Below are positions 16,699 to 24,993 of a stretch of DNA of 64,000 nucleotides, piece by piece; the first letter of the stretch is position 1, and each line of letters opens with the position of its first letter. The notes under the pieces are model-generated. The model searched no databases. It saw only the letters and a list, made by a program, of their open reading frames with translations, and was not told the origin of the DNA. Origin of the DNA: Allofournierella sp. (GTDB lineage: Bacteria > Bacillota > Clostridia > Oscillospirales > Ruminococcaceae); contig JAHHRU010000009.1 in the NCBI GenBank assembly GCA_020025635.1, positions 1 through 64,000 of the forward strand, written 5' to 3'. The position numbers and the translations under genes were made by a program.

Positions 16699-17142
16699 CT
16701 ATTTGTGCAGCAAATGCAAACCCCAACCGGCCAAAATCCGCCACATTTGTTTTCCATCCAGCTTTCCAAAGGGCAAAAGATTGAAAAGGCCCAGCAGACC
16801 ATTGGCCGCCGCAAAGAAAAAGCCCCAGTAGCTCGCCCTTCGATTCATGCACAGCAAAGTCAGCCCGCAAAGCAGAAAATTCATAAGCGGCCCGGCCGCC
16901 GCCAAAAGAAAGGTTCTGCCCGGGCCAAGTTTTGCCCTGCCGGACTCAAGGCCAATGCCAAACGCCGAAAGCTGCAGCACCGGCAGGGTGCGGGTCAGCG
17001 CCATCCAAACCAGCACATGGCCGCACTCGTGCAGCACTGCCGCCAGAAGGCCGATGCGCACAAGCCCAGTGTGGTCGGTATAAAGGGCCCAGAACAAAAA
17101 AGCCAGAAAGATCACCGGCTGGCGGGCCCGGACGTTCCTCAC
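16699..17142 (-). CDS. M50 site-2 protease, SpoIVFB-like
   Basis: This 147-residue intramembrane metalloprotease shows HECGH at 38-42 (HExxH zinc motif), GPLMNF around residue 84 and the second metal motif LPFGKLDG near residue 120. Four or so hydrophobic segments are visible. The arrangement is that of SpoIVFB-type S2P enzymes. It overlaps by four bases the upstream M23 gene, mimicking the Bacillus spoIVFA-spoIVFB pair in which SpoIVFB activates pro-sigma-K. The protein is shorter than Bacillus SpoIVFB, which has a C-terminal CBS domain. The substrate is unknown. Confidence 0.82.
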   Translation of the reverse strand: MRNVRARQPVIFLAFLFWALYTDHTGLVRIGLLAAVLHECGHVLVWMALTRTLPVLQLSAFGIGLESGRAKLGPGRTFLLAAAGPLMNFLLCGLTLLCMNRRASYWGFFFAAANGLLGLFNLLPFGKLDGKQMWRILAGWGLHLLHK

Positions 17143-17966
17143 GCCAGCCCCAGCGCCGGGGCCGGGTCGTATCCCACATCGTTGCAGAGCAGTTCCAGAT
17201 GCAGATGCGGGCCGGTCACCATGCCGGTCTGGCCCACTGTTCCCAGCACTGTTCCGGCTTTTACCGCTTCGCCCGGGCGCACGAACACATACTGCATGTG
17301 GCAGTAGCGGGTGGCCGCCCCGTTTTGGTGCAGCACCAGCACATTGTTGCCGTAAGAAGGGCCCCGGGCGGTTTTGATCACCCAGCCATCGGCTGCTGCA
17401 TGGATGGCTGTTCCCTCGGGCGCTGCCATATCCAGGCCTGTGTGGAAATCGCTTTTGCCGGTTTTGGGGTGGGTCCGCCAGCCATAGGGGGAGGTGATGC
17501 GGAATTGTTCCAGCGGCCTTTGCAGCTCAAATTCCGGCCAGTAAGCTTCCTCTTTGTACCCCTGCGGCGGGTTGGGGCGTTTTGCCGGGCGGATGCCGCC
17601 CGCACCGGTAAGGAGCACCGCTTCTTCTTTCTCCTGTTCCGGCTCCTCTGTGCCCTCCGGTTTCTCTTCTTTTGTTTCTGCCTGCGCATTTGCAAAGCGC
17701 AGCAGCTCACCTTCCCCGGTAAATTCCACCCCTTTTTCCATCTGAGCCAAAAAGGCCGCCCGGCAGCTTTCGTAAAAAGGCAGATGCCAGTATCGCCCGG
17801 CCAGCAGTGCCGCCAGCAGCAGGCCGCAAACCACCAGCTGCGTTCGCAGAAGGTGGTTTTTCTCCTGCTTTTTTTCCGGATACGCCGGCGGCGTGAAGCT
17901 CTGCTTCAGTTCCTGGCGGGAAGGAAGAAGCGGTTTTTCTTCCTCGGCTTTTTTCCATGCTTCCAT
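17139..17966 (-). CDS. membrane-anchored M23 (LytM) peptidase, SpoIVFA-like
   Basis: This 275-residue protein has a cytosolic N-terminus, one membrane segment (about 43-60), an acidic Glu-rich linker (97-117) and a C-terminal M23 domain (about 150-260). All M23 metal and catalytic residues are present: His175 and Asp179 in FHTGLD, His223 in YCHM, His254 and His256 in GPHLHLEL. It could cleave peptidoglycan cross-links. Its one-pass topology and four-base overlap with an M50 protease match SpoIVFA. The ribosome site is weak (AGGGG 10 or more bases upstream). Confidence 0.82.
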   Translation of the reverse strand: MEAWKKAEEEKPLLPSRQELKQSFTPPAYPEKKQEKNHLLRTQLVVCGLLLAALLAGRYWHLPFYESCRAAFLAQMEKGVEFTGEGELLRFANAQAETKEEKPEGTEEPEQEKEEAVLLTGAGGIRPAKRPNPPQGYKEEAYWPEFELQRPLEQFRITSPYGWRTHPKTGKSDFHTGLDMAAPEGTAIHAAADGWVIKTARGPSYGNNVLVLHQNGAATRYCHMQYVFVRPGEAVKAGTVLGTVGQTGMVTGPHLHLELLCNDVGYDPAPALGLA

Positions 17967-18024
17967 TTTGGGCGTGTCCCCTTTCCTTTTGCACTTTTAC
18001 TGGTAACGATATGCAAAAGGCCCT

Positions 18025-18068
18025 CAAAAAAGAAGAGCGGACAGCCCCTCAAAAAGAGCTGTCCGCTT
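18025..18068 (-). terminator. terminator after the amidase gene
   Basis: A 9-bp perfect stem GCGGACAGC/GCTGTCCGC with a 12-base loop is followed on minus by TCTTCTTTTTT. It begins four bases past the stop. Confidence 0.88.
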
Positions 18069-18071
18069 TTG

Positions 18072-20906
18072 TCAATGCATGGAATTGATGGTGCTTTCGA
18101 TGGCATTTGCAATCGAAACCGCCATTGCGTTTTTGTAATCGTCGCTTTGAATTTTGCTGAGCTCATCGGGGTTTGTCAAAAAGCCGCATTCCATCAGCAC
18201 CGCCGGGAACTCCATGTGGGTGGTCACCCGGTAGGCGCCGTGCTTTGCGCCCCGGTTGCGGGTTTCCAGCGCGCCGGAAACCCCGGCCGAAAGGTTTGCC
18301 GCCAGGCTTCGGGAATAGGGGTTGAAGTAATAGGCTTCGGTGCCCTTTGCACTGGACGACCCGGAATTGTGGTGCAAGCTCACAAACAGATGCGGCCCAA
18401 AATTCTGCGACATGCTCACACGACTGTCCAGCGAAACGGTGCCGCTGGTATCAGTGACCTGCACGACCGCACCCCGGTCCCGCAGGATCTGGGCCACCCG
18501 GCCGGCAAGATCCGCATTCAGATTCTTCTCACTGTACATGCCCGGAATGGATTTGCCGCCGTCCACACCGCCGTGGCCCGGATCGATGTAGATTTTGGCA
18601 CCGGCAATGCCGCCGGGGATCTGGTTGAACCGGAACACCAGATTGTCTCCGTCATAATAAGCACGGTAGCCCATGAAGGAGCCTGCCCTTTGCAGATTGA
18701 AGTTGATGACGGTATCATTTCCGCTCTGGGCCAGCTCCACGCCGCTGAGCAGGTTGTTGCCCGCCATTTCGGGTGCGCCGGTATCCAGGCTGGTGTCCCG
18801 CAGGGTGACCCGCATCTGGCCGGCATCAAAACCCTGCGCTCCGCCATTGCCCGAATACGAGGTGCCGGGGAATTCCACTGTGTAGGCGGTCTTTCGGCCG
18901 GGGCGGGCAAAGCTCACATACACATACTGGCCGTCGGCCCAGCTGGATGCCCCGCTGAGCGAGGACATTTCCCATTCAGCCTCGCCCAGATCGGTCACAT
19001 CCTGCGCCCGTACCCGCAGGCCGCATCCCAGGATGTAATATTCGCCGTGGCCGTAGTCATCATCGTAGGTAAGCTTATCGCTGACGATATAATCCACCGT
19101 TCCGGCAGGCAGCGGGAAGCAGCTGCCGTTGGGGTCATTGGTGAGAACGCCGCCCGGATAGGTGCGGGCCTGGCTGGCCGTTATCTGGGCAAGGCTTCCC
19201 TTTTCGCCGGAGATGACCGGGGCCTGCTGGGGCAGGGCCGCCACATACACATGAGCCCCGCCGCCCGACTGGGTGATGCCCTGCCAGGTGGCGCTCACCG
19301 CAATGCTGCCAATGTCCTGAACATTCTCCTGCCCGGCTGGGACCGTGATGCTTCCCTTGAAGGGTGCATAGCTGGAGGTGTTGCCGTCGGCGCTGTCGGT
19401 AACAAGCTCTTCTTCCGTCAGCTGCACGCTGACACCGCCCAGGCTTGCGGTAACAGCGGAGCCGGAATAGGCCATCACGCTCACGCCGATCTGGGTCCCG
19501 CCTTCCACCGTCATGCTGCCGGCAGGCGAAACGCTTTGGATGATGACCACCTCACGGGTGATCTTGTAGGTAATGGATTTTTCCTTATGTTCAAAGGTGA
19601 AGGTGTTGAGCCCCGGTTCCAGCGGCATTTCGATGCTGAATACGCCCTCACCGTTTCGGTCCAGCTCTGTGCCGTTGATCTTCAGCGGGAAGTTGGGGTC
19701 CGAAGCGCCGTAGAAAATGGCCTGCGGCTCCCGGGTGGTATAGCTGCGCTTTTCCGGCTGGCTCATGGAAAGGTCGGTCAGGATATCCTGTTCCAAAATC
19801 TCATTTTTGTAATACCGCATCAGCACATCGGTGGCGCCGCTGCGGTTTTCCGAAAGCGCCGAAAGGGATGCGAAGGCAGCGCCCTTGCAGCCGGGGGTCT
19901 CACGGGTCTTGATGATTTGACGCATCACCTGGTCAGGTGCCTTCCAGCCTGCACCATCACCGCCCAGCTTCTGGTTGTAGACACAGGCTGTTACCGTGGC
20001 ATTGTGCTGTTTTGCCGCACTGCCCCACCAGCCCAGCACCGTTTCAAAGTTCAGGGCCTTATCGCCCAGGGAGCCGGGGCATTTTACCAGGATGTCGTCG
20101 ATTTTGCCAAGGGCAAACACCGCATTCAGGTCCAGGTTGCCGTCGGTGAGCATTTCGTAGTCGGCGGCGGTCGCGCTTCCGGCAGGGTCGGTGGACTGGT
20201 TTGCCCACACCGGCTCTGCCAGCAGGCCGAACAGTGCCTGCGGCCGCTTTTCCTTCACCGTCTGTGAAGCATTCACCACAAGGGAGGTGGTACATTCCCG
20301 CACCCAGTTTTCAAACCCCATGGAAGCGCCCTCGGTCCGGTAAAGGGCCATGCTGGCCGGGCCGGGCCGGTTGCAGTAGTTTTGCAGGTATACCCCGTCC
20401 AGATCATAGTTTGCCGCCAGCTCTTCCACTGCCCGGCACTGCGCCTGCACAGCCGCCGCCGAAAGGCTTTCCTGCTTTTTATAGCTGCCATCCGAACCGA
20501 CACCCCAGCCGGCATCCGCCACGGCATAAACGAACAGGCTGCGGCTTTTGGCCCCATCCAAAACATACTGGACCAGGTCGAACCCTGCTGACGACGGCCA
20601 GCTTTCGCTGGGGAAATATCCTCCGCTCTCGCCGTTTACCGGCAGAAGCACCGCATTCATTTCAAAATTTTCAATGGCATCCAGCGCTGCATCCAGCTGA
20701 GCTTTGCAATCGGTTTCCGAGGCAGCAGGGTCAAAGTCCTGTCCGGCAGAAAGCCAAACCGCCTTCATTTCGGCCGGTCGCTTCAAAGCCGCTTCGGCCG
20801 GCGGTTCTGCGGGCTGCTCGGCCGGGTCTGAATCGGCAAAGACCACCATTCCCAGCACCAGCATTGCCACAAGCAGAAATGCAAGGCCTCTTTTTATGGT
20901 TTTCAC
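18072..20906 (-). CDS. secreted GHL10-like/N-acetylmuramoyl-L-alanine amidase fusion
   Basis: This 944-residue exported protein has a signal peptide (about 1-26) and then an alpha/beta barrel domain (roughly 45-340) resembling GHL10 glycoside-hydrolase-like proteins. Beta-rich linker domains follow (about 375-560 and 600-765), then an Amidase_3 domain at 770-944. Amidase zinc and catalytic residues are intact: DPGHGG, SEKN, SLHHN and LMECGF. It should cut the lactoyl-peptide bond of peptidoglycan. In the GHL10-like part, the usual paired aspartates after the DG(I/V) strand read DGVYLQNY, so glycosidase activity is doubtful. GTG 20906 was chosen because GGAGG lies 7 bases upstream; the TTG six codons earlier contains that site. 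Confidence 0.85.
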   Translation of the reverse strand: MKTIKRGLAFLLVAMLVLGMVVFADSDPAEQPAEPPAEAALKRPAEMKAVWLSAGQDFDPAASETDCKAQLDAALDAIENFEMNAVLLPVNGESGGYFPSESWPSSAGFDLVQYVLDGAKSRSLFVYAVADAGWGVGSDGSYKKQESLSAAAVQAQCRAVEELAANYDLDGVYLQNYCNRPGPASMALYRTEGASMGFENWVRECTTSLVVNASQTVKEKRPQALFGLLAEPVWANQSTDPAGSATAADYEMLTDGNLDLNAVFALGKIDDILVKCPGSLGDKALNFETVLGWWGSAAKQHNATVTACVYNQKLGGDGAGWKAPDQVMRQIIKTRETPGCKGAAFASLSALSENRSGATDVLMRYYKNEILEQDILTDLSMSQPEKRSYTTREPQAIFYGASDPNFPLKINGTELDRNGEGVFSIEMPLEPGLNTFTFEHKEKSITYKITREVVIIQSVSPAGSMTVEGGTQIGVSVMAYSGSAVTASLGGVSVQLTEEELVTDSADGNTSSYAPFKGSITVPAGQENVQDIGSIAVSATWQGITQSGGGAHVYVAALPQQAPVISGEKGSLAQITASQARTYPGGVLTNDPNGSCFPLPAGTVDYIVSDKLTYDDDYGHGEYYILGCGLRVRAQDVTDLGEAEWEMSSLSGASSWADGQYVYVSFARPGRKTAYTVEFPGTSYSGNGGAQGFDAGQMRVTLRDTSLDTGAPEMAGNNLLSGVELAQSGNDTVINFNLQRAGSFMGYRAYYDGDNLVFRFNQIPGGIAGAKIYIDPGHGGVDGGKSIPGMYSEKNLNADLAGRVAQILRDRGAVVQVTDTSGTVSLDSRVSMSQNFGPHLFVSLHHNSGSSSAKGTEAYYFNPYSRSLAANLSAGVSGALETRNRGAKHGAYRVTTHMEFPAVLMECGFLTNPDELSKIQSDDYKNAMAVSIANAIESTINSMH

Positions 20907-20989
20907 ATCGCTGCCTCCTTTCAAAAAAATTCTCTTTTATCTTACCAGTTTTTTGCTTTTCTGCCAAGGGTTTTGCGCTTTTTGCCTGT

Positions 20990-21328
20990 TCAGCCAAGCC
21001 GCAGATAAGCCCGCAGCGTTTCCACCTGTTCTGCCGAGATCCCATCCACACAGGCCAGCTCCTCAATGCTTTCAAAAGCGCCGTGTTTCTTTCGGTACTG
21101 CACGATGGCCTCTGCCCTTTTCTCGCCGATGCCGGGAAGAAGGCAGAAGTCCTCTTTTGATGCATCGTTCAGGTTTGTTTGTAAAATCCGTTCCATTGTA
21201 ACCGGCCCCGGCGAAACCGGCTGGTAGCCAAACTGGAACAAGGGCGGTGAAAACAGCGCCGCTGCCGCAAGCGACAGCAAAAACGCCCCTGATACGACCC
21301 ACACTGCACACCGATCGCCCCGTTTCAT
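20990..21328 (-). CDS. comEA: ComEA-like helix-hairpin-helix DNA-binding protein
   Basis: This 112-residue protein has one N-terminal hydrophobic anchor (about 10-28) and a C-terminal helix-hairpin-helix pair starting LNDASKEDFCLLPGIGEKRAEAI. It matches the DNA-binding half of ComEA, the surface receptor for DNA uptake. The SLBB domain present between anchor and HhH in Bacillus ComEA is missing, leaving only a short spacer. No comEC is adjacent. It has its own promoter inside the transketolase terminator and no clear terminator before the amidase start. Confidence 0.8.
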   Translation of the reverse strand: MKRGDRCAVWVVSGAFLLSLAAAALFSPPLFQFGYQPVSPGPVTMERILQTNLNDASKEDFCLLPGIGEKRAEAIVQYRKKHGAFESIEELACVDGISAEQVETLRAYLRLG

Positions 21329-21366
21329 GCCGCCACCCCCTTTTTTTGTGTTTTCTGCACCGGTTC

Positions 21367-21395
21367 AGTATAACACAAAAGCATCCATTGCACAA
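21367..21395 (-). promoter_or_regulatory. promoter of comEA-like gene
   Basis: On minus, -35 TTGTGC, 17 bases and -10 TATACT lie about 40 bases before the comEA-like start. The -35 begins within the T-run of the transketolase terminator. Confidence 0.65.
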
Positions 21396-21428
21396 AAAAG
21401 CGCCCCCTCCAAAAGCCGGAGAGAGCGC
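21393..21428 (-). terminator. terminator after transketolase genes
   Basis: On minus, the 11-base arms GCGCTCTCTCC/GGAGGGGGCGC pair with two G-U pairs around a 7-base loop. TTTTTT follows, 12 bases past the stop. Confidence 0.85.
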
Positions 21429-21439
21429 ATTTGAAATTT

Positions 21440-22387
21440 TTACTTGCCCAGCAGGGTCTTGACCTTGGCAACAATGTTGTCAGCGGTCAGGCCGTAGAGC
21501 TCCAGCAGCTCGTCGGCAGGGCCGGACTGGCCGAACTCGTCCATCACTGCAACCGGCAGCACCTTGCAGCCGGCGCCGTTTTTCAGCAGGCTCTCGCAAA
21601 CCGCGCTGTACAGGCCGCCGATCACATTATGCTCCTCGGCGGTAACAATGCCGCCGGTCTCACGGCAAGCGGCGCAGACAGCCTCTTCATCAATGGGCTT
21701 GATGGTGTGGATGTTCAGCACCCGGACATGGATGCCCTCCTGCGCCAGACGTTCCGCAGCGGCCACAGCCTCAGCAACCATCAGGCCGTTTGCGATCACG
21801 GTGGCATCGGTGCCTTCCCGCAGGGTCACAGCCTTGCCAAGCTCGAAGTGATAATTCTCGGGATCGTTGATCACGGGAACCGGCAGGCGGCCCAAGCGCA
21901 TGTAAACAGGGCCCTCATAGTCGGCAATGGCACGGATGGCCTGGCTGGCCTCCACGTCATCGGCGGGGCTCACCACCACCATGCCGGGGATGTTGCGCAT
22001 CAGGGCAATGTCCTCGATGCACTGGTGGGTCGCACCGTCTTCACCAACGGAAATGCCTGCGTGGGTGGCACAGATCTTCACATTCAGGTGGGGATAGCCA
22101 ACGCTGTTGCGGATCTGCTCATAAGCGCGGCCGGCAGCAAACATTGCAAAGCTGGAAGCAAACGGGATCATGCCCGCAGCAGCCATACCGGCAGCAATCG
22201 AGATCATGTTGGATTCGGCAATGCCGCAGTCAAAGTGGCGCTCAGGGAACGCCTTCTGGAAAACAGCAGTCTTGGTGGATTCGGCAAGGTCCGCATCCAG
22301 CACTACAACACGGTCGTTTTCAGCGCCCAGTTCAGCCAGGGTGCGGCCATAGCTTTCCCGGGTTGCGATCTTCTTCACTTCTGCCAT
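21440..22387 (-). CDS. tkt: transketolase, C-terminal subunit
   Basis: This 315-residue subunit supplies the pyrimidine-binding and C-terminal domains of a split transketolase of the pentose phosphate pathway. Recognisable parts are DADLAEST, the catalytic-glutamate region HFDCGIAESNM, and GATHQCIED. The frame is open 28 codons further, but GGAGG lies 8-9 bases before the ATG of MAEVKKIATRES, four bases after the partner gene stop. Split transketolases are common in Clostridia, and the two genes overlap functionally as one heterotetramer. Confidence 0.92.
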   Translation of the reverse strand: MAEVKKIATRESYGRTLAELGAENDRVVVLDADLAESTKTAVFQKAFPERHFDCGIAESNMISIAAGMAAAGMIPFASSFAMFAAGRAYEQIRNSVGYPHLNVKICATHAGISVGEDGATHQCIEDIALMRNIPGMVVVSPADDVEASQAIRAIADYEGPVYMRLGRLPVPVINDPENYHFELGKAVTLREGTDATVIANGLMVAEAVAAAERLAQEGIHVRVLNIHTIKPIDEEAVCAACRETGGIVTAEEHNVIGGLYSAVCESLLKNGAGCKVLPVAVMDEFGQSGPADELLELYGLTADNIVAKVKTLLGK

Positions 22388-22391
22388 GCTC

Positions 22392-23234
22392 TCAGCCCTC
22401 CATTGCCTCGGCAGCGGCTTTGAGCTCTGCCATTGCCTGTTCATACTGTTCTGCGTTCGGGGCCTTGCCATGCCAGCCGGCCTGATTCTCCATAAAGGAA
22501 ACGCCCTTGCCCTTTACAGACTTCTGAATGATGATGCTGGGCTTGCCAGTCACCTTTTTGGCGGCGGTGAAGGCCTCGTCCAGGCTTTCGAAGTCGTGGG
22601 CATCGGCATAGAACACTTCCCAGCCGAAGGCCTTGAATTTGTCGTCCAGGGGATAAACCGAGCAGACCTCGTCCACACGACCGTCGATCTGCAGGTTGTT
22701 GTTGTCCAGAACGGCGATCAGGTTGTCCAGCTTATGGTGAGAGGCAAACATGGCAGCCTCCCAAACCTGGCCTTCCTGGCTTTCACCATCGCCCAGGACG
22801 GTGTAAACACGCCAATCGGCCTTTTTCAGCTTTGCGGTCAGGGCCATGCCCACAGCGGTGGAAATGCCCTGGCCCAGGCTGCCGGTGCTCATGTCGATAC
22901 CCGGAATGGCCTTCATGTCCGGATGGCCCTGGAGCAGTGCGCCTACATGACGAAGGCTTTTCAGCTCATCCCAGGGGAAGAAGCCCTTGAGCGCCAGCAG
23001 AGAATACAGCGCCGGGCAGGTGTGGCCCTTGGACAGCACAAAGCGGTCCCGATCCTCCCACTTGGGGTTTTTGGGATCGACCCGCATCTGCTTTTCGTAC
23101 AAATAGGTGATGGTGTCTGCGATGGACAGCGATCCGCCCGGATGGCCGGACTGAGCATGATATACGCTCTCGATGACGCCCTGCCGAACCAGGTTCGCGG
23201 TCTTCTGCAGCTGTTTGATGGTGTTTTTATCCAT
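22392..23234 (-). CDS. tkt: transketolase, N-terminal (thiamine diphosphate) subunit
   Basis: This 280-residue subunit binds the diphosphate of ThDP. The signature HSGHPGG-like box appears as AQSGHPGGSLS near residue 26, and the metal/ThDP motif GDGESQEGQVWEA lies near residue 145. A GGAGG lies 6 bases before the ATG of MDKNTIKQL; the longer frame to 23309 was rejected. It runs 17 bases after the HAD-like gene, in a likely lspA-rluD-HAD-tkt unit. Confidence 0.93.
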   Translation of the reverse strand: MDKNTIKQLQKTANLVRQGVIESVYHAQSGHPGGSLSIADTITYLYEKQMRVDPKNPKWEDRDRFVLSKGHTCPALYSLLALKGFFPWDELKSLRHVGALLQGHPDMKAIPGIDMSTGSLGQGISTAVGMALTAKLKKADWRVYTVLGDGESQEGQVWEAAMFASHHKLDNLIAVLDNNNLQIDGRVDEVCSVYPLDDKFKAFGWEVFYADAHDFESLDEAFTAAKKVTGKPSIIIQKSVKGKGVSFMENQAGWHGKAPNAEQYEQAMAELKAAAEAMEG

Positions 23235-23251
23235 TGTTACCTCCTGCTCCT

Positions 23252-24076
23252 TTATGTATAACGCTTTACAAGCGAATACAGACATTCCCCTGCCCCGCCT
23301 TCGCCGCATCCGGAAACGATTTTCTCCGCTTCCAGTTTTACTTTGCGGGGTGCGCTGTTCAGTGCCGCCGTATGGCCGGCAGCCTGCATCAGCTCAAGCT
23401 CCTGCACGCTCCCGGCAAGAACCACCACGTTCTCGCGGGAAATCTTTTCGCGGGCACAAAGCTTTTCAAGAAGCTGCGTTTTTCCTGCCCCGGCAGGCAG
23501 AACTTCGTAAGCCGCAGCGCTGAGTGTTTGAAATTGAAGATCTTCGTTTCGGAAGCTTTCCAGGTGCATTTGAATTTTTCGCATCATGACCGGATCCGCC
23601 AAAAACCGTATTTTCGACCAGTTCGGCGGGATTTCCTCAAACGGTGCTATTATACATCCAATTTGCTCATTGCGCAAGTGTTTTTGCGTATATCGGCATG
23701 CCTGCGGGATGTATACCCGGCCTTCTTCCACAAAAATCTCCGCACCTGCTTCGGGAAAACGCTCCAGCACTGATGCCGTAAGTGCATCGGCCGTTTCCTG
23801 CCCAAGGAAGCTTTTTTCCAGGTGCTGTCCTGTTTGGGTATCATACAAAACCGCCCCGCCGCAGGCAATGGCCGGGCAGTTCAGCCGCAGGCCCTCCAGT
23901 GTACGGCAGAGTGTTTCCGGCGAGCGGTCTGTGCAGACAGACAGCTTTGCGCCCATCTGCATAAAGAGTTCCGCGGCTGCCCGGTTGCAGCCGGGCAGTA
24001 CGCCGCCTTTTTCCAGCAGCGCACCATCCAGGCCGCAGATCACCAGCATCTCCTGAAGCTTCTTCAAGGACCTCAC
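23252..24076 (-). CDS. Cof-type HAD-superfamily protein with altered catalytic motifs
   Basis: This 274-residue protein aligns by eye with Cof/YidA-type HAD phosphatases, with cap domain, a motif II-like SVCTDR at 46-51 and a motif III-like GKTQLLEK lysine near 199. Two key sites are changed. Motif I, normally D-x-D-G-T, reads G15-L-D17-G-A, losing the nucleophilic aspartate. Motif IV, normally G-D-x-x-N-D, reads A-G-S-V-Q-E at 221-226, losing the metal aspartate. It may be a non-catalytic binding or regulatory protein. It overlaps rluD by four bases and precedes the transketolase genes. Confidence 0.75.
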   Translation of the reverse strand: MRSLKKLQEMLVICGLDGALLEKGGVLPGCNRAAAELFMQMGAKLSVCTDRSPETLCRTLEGLRLNCPAIACGGAVLYDTQTGQHLEKSFLGQETADALTASVLERFPEAGAEIFVEEGRVYIPQACRYTQKHLRNEQIGCIIAPFEEIPPNWSKIRFLADPVMMRKIQMHLESFRNEDLQFQTLSAAAYEVLPAGAGKTQLLEKLCAREKISRENVVVLAGSVQELELMQAAGHTAALNSAPRKVKLEAEKIVSGCGEGGAGECLYSLVKRYT

Positions 24077-24993
24077 CGCTCCTTCCCAAGCTTTTGCAGA
24101 AAGCTTTGAAAATATGCCGGCAGCTCGCTGTCAAACAGCATTTCCTGCCCGGTCACCGGGTGAACAAAGCCCAGCGTTTTTGCGTGCAGACACTGGCCGT
24201 TCAGTGCGGTGATGCAGTTTTTCGGGCCGTAGACCGCATCCCCGGCAAGCGGGTGGCCGATGCTGGCCATGTGCACCCGGATCTGATGGGTGCGCCCGGT
24301 TTTGAGCTGGCACTCGATGTGGCTGAAGCCCGGATAGGCCGCCAGCTGGCGGTAAGCGGTATAGGCATATTTGCCGTCCGGCACAATGCCCATCTTTTTC
24401 CGGTCGTTTTTGCTGCGGCCGATGGGGGCTTCCACAAAGCCTTCCGGCTCTTTGAACCTTCCGTACACCACTGCCTGATACTGGCGCCTGACACTGTGCA
24501 CGGCCATCTGGGCCGACAGGCCTTCGTGGGTGATGTCATCCTTTGCCACCACCAAAAGGCCGCTGGTGTCTTTATCGATGCGGTGCACGATGCCCGGGCG
24601 CAGCACCCCGCCAATGCCGGAAAGCTGCCCTTTGCAGTGGTAAAGCAGCGCATTGACCAGCGTTCCATCCGGATTTCCGGCCGCCGGATGCACCACCATG
24701 CCTTTGGGCTTGTTCACCACCAGCAGGTGTTCATCCTCATAAACGACGTCCAGCGGGATCTCCTGTGCCACCGCATCCAGCGGGACCGCATCGGGGATCT
24801 CCACCGTGATGCACTGCCCTGCTTTCAGTTTGGTGTTTTTGGCGGCCGGTTTTCCATCGCAGAGGATGCCGCCCTTTTCGATCAGCTGCTGTGCACCGCT
24901 TCGGGAAAGCTTCCACTCCGGCTGGGCGGCAGCAAAGCCGTCCAGCCGCTGACCGGCCGCCTCCTGCGGCACGATCTGCTCAAAGCGCTCCAC
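24073..24993 (-). CDS. RluD-type large-subunit pseudouridine synthase
   Basis: This 306-residue protein has an N-terminal S4 RNA-binding domain (about 15-75) and an RluA-family catalytic domain. The catalytic aspartate is in HRIDKDTSG, with the later box GRTHQIRVHMA. It probably makes pseudouridines in 23S rRNA. The start is GTG 24993, with AGGAG 7-8 bases upstream. The longer frame to 25128 is just antisense-like read-in over lspA. It overlaps lspA by 14 bases, an order also seen in Bacillus (lspA-ylyB). Confidence 0.92.
   Translation of the reverse strand: MERFEQIVPQEAAGQRLDGFAAAQPEWKLSRSGAQQLIEKGGILCDGKPAAKNTKLKAGQCITVEIPDAVPLDAVAQEIPLDVVYEDEHLLVVNKPKGMVVHPAAGNPDGTLVNALLYHCKGQLSGIGGVLRPGIVHRIDKDTSGLLVVAKDDITHEGLSAQMAVHSVRRQYQAVVYGRFKEPEGFVEAPIGRSKNDRKKMGIVPDGKYAYTAYRQLAAYPGFSHIECQLKTGRTHQIRVHMASIGHPLAGDAVYGPKNCITALNGQCLHAKTLGFVHPVTGQEMLFDSELPAYFQSFLQKLGKER

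Noticed and set aside
16932..20267. 1111-codon plus-strand open frame across the M23 and amidase genes
   Set aside because: It crosses two convincing minus-strand genes and their terminator, and its translation is low-complexity His/Gln/Gly/Ala typical of antisense frames.
22387..22471. N-terminal extension of the transketolase C-subunit
   Set aside because: The extra 28 residues read over the partner gene and do not match the family; the ATG at 22387 has a good ribosome site.
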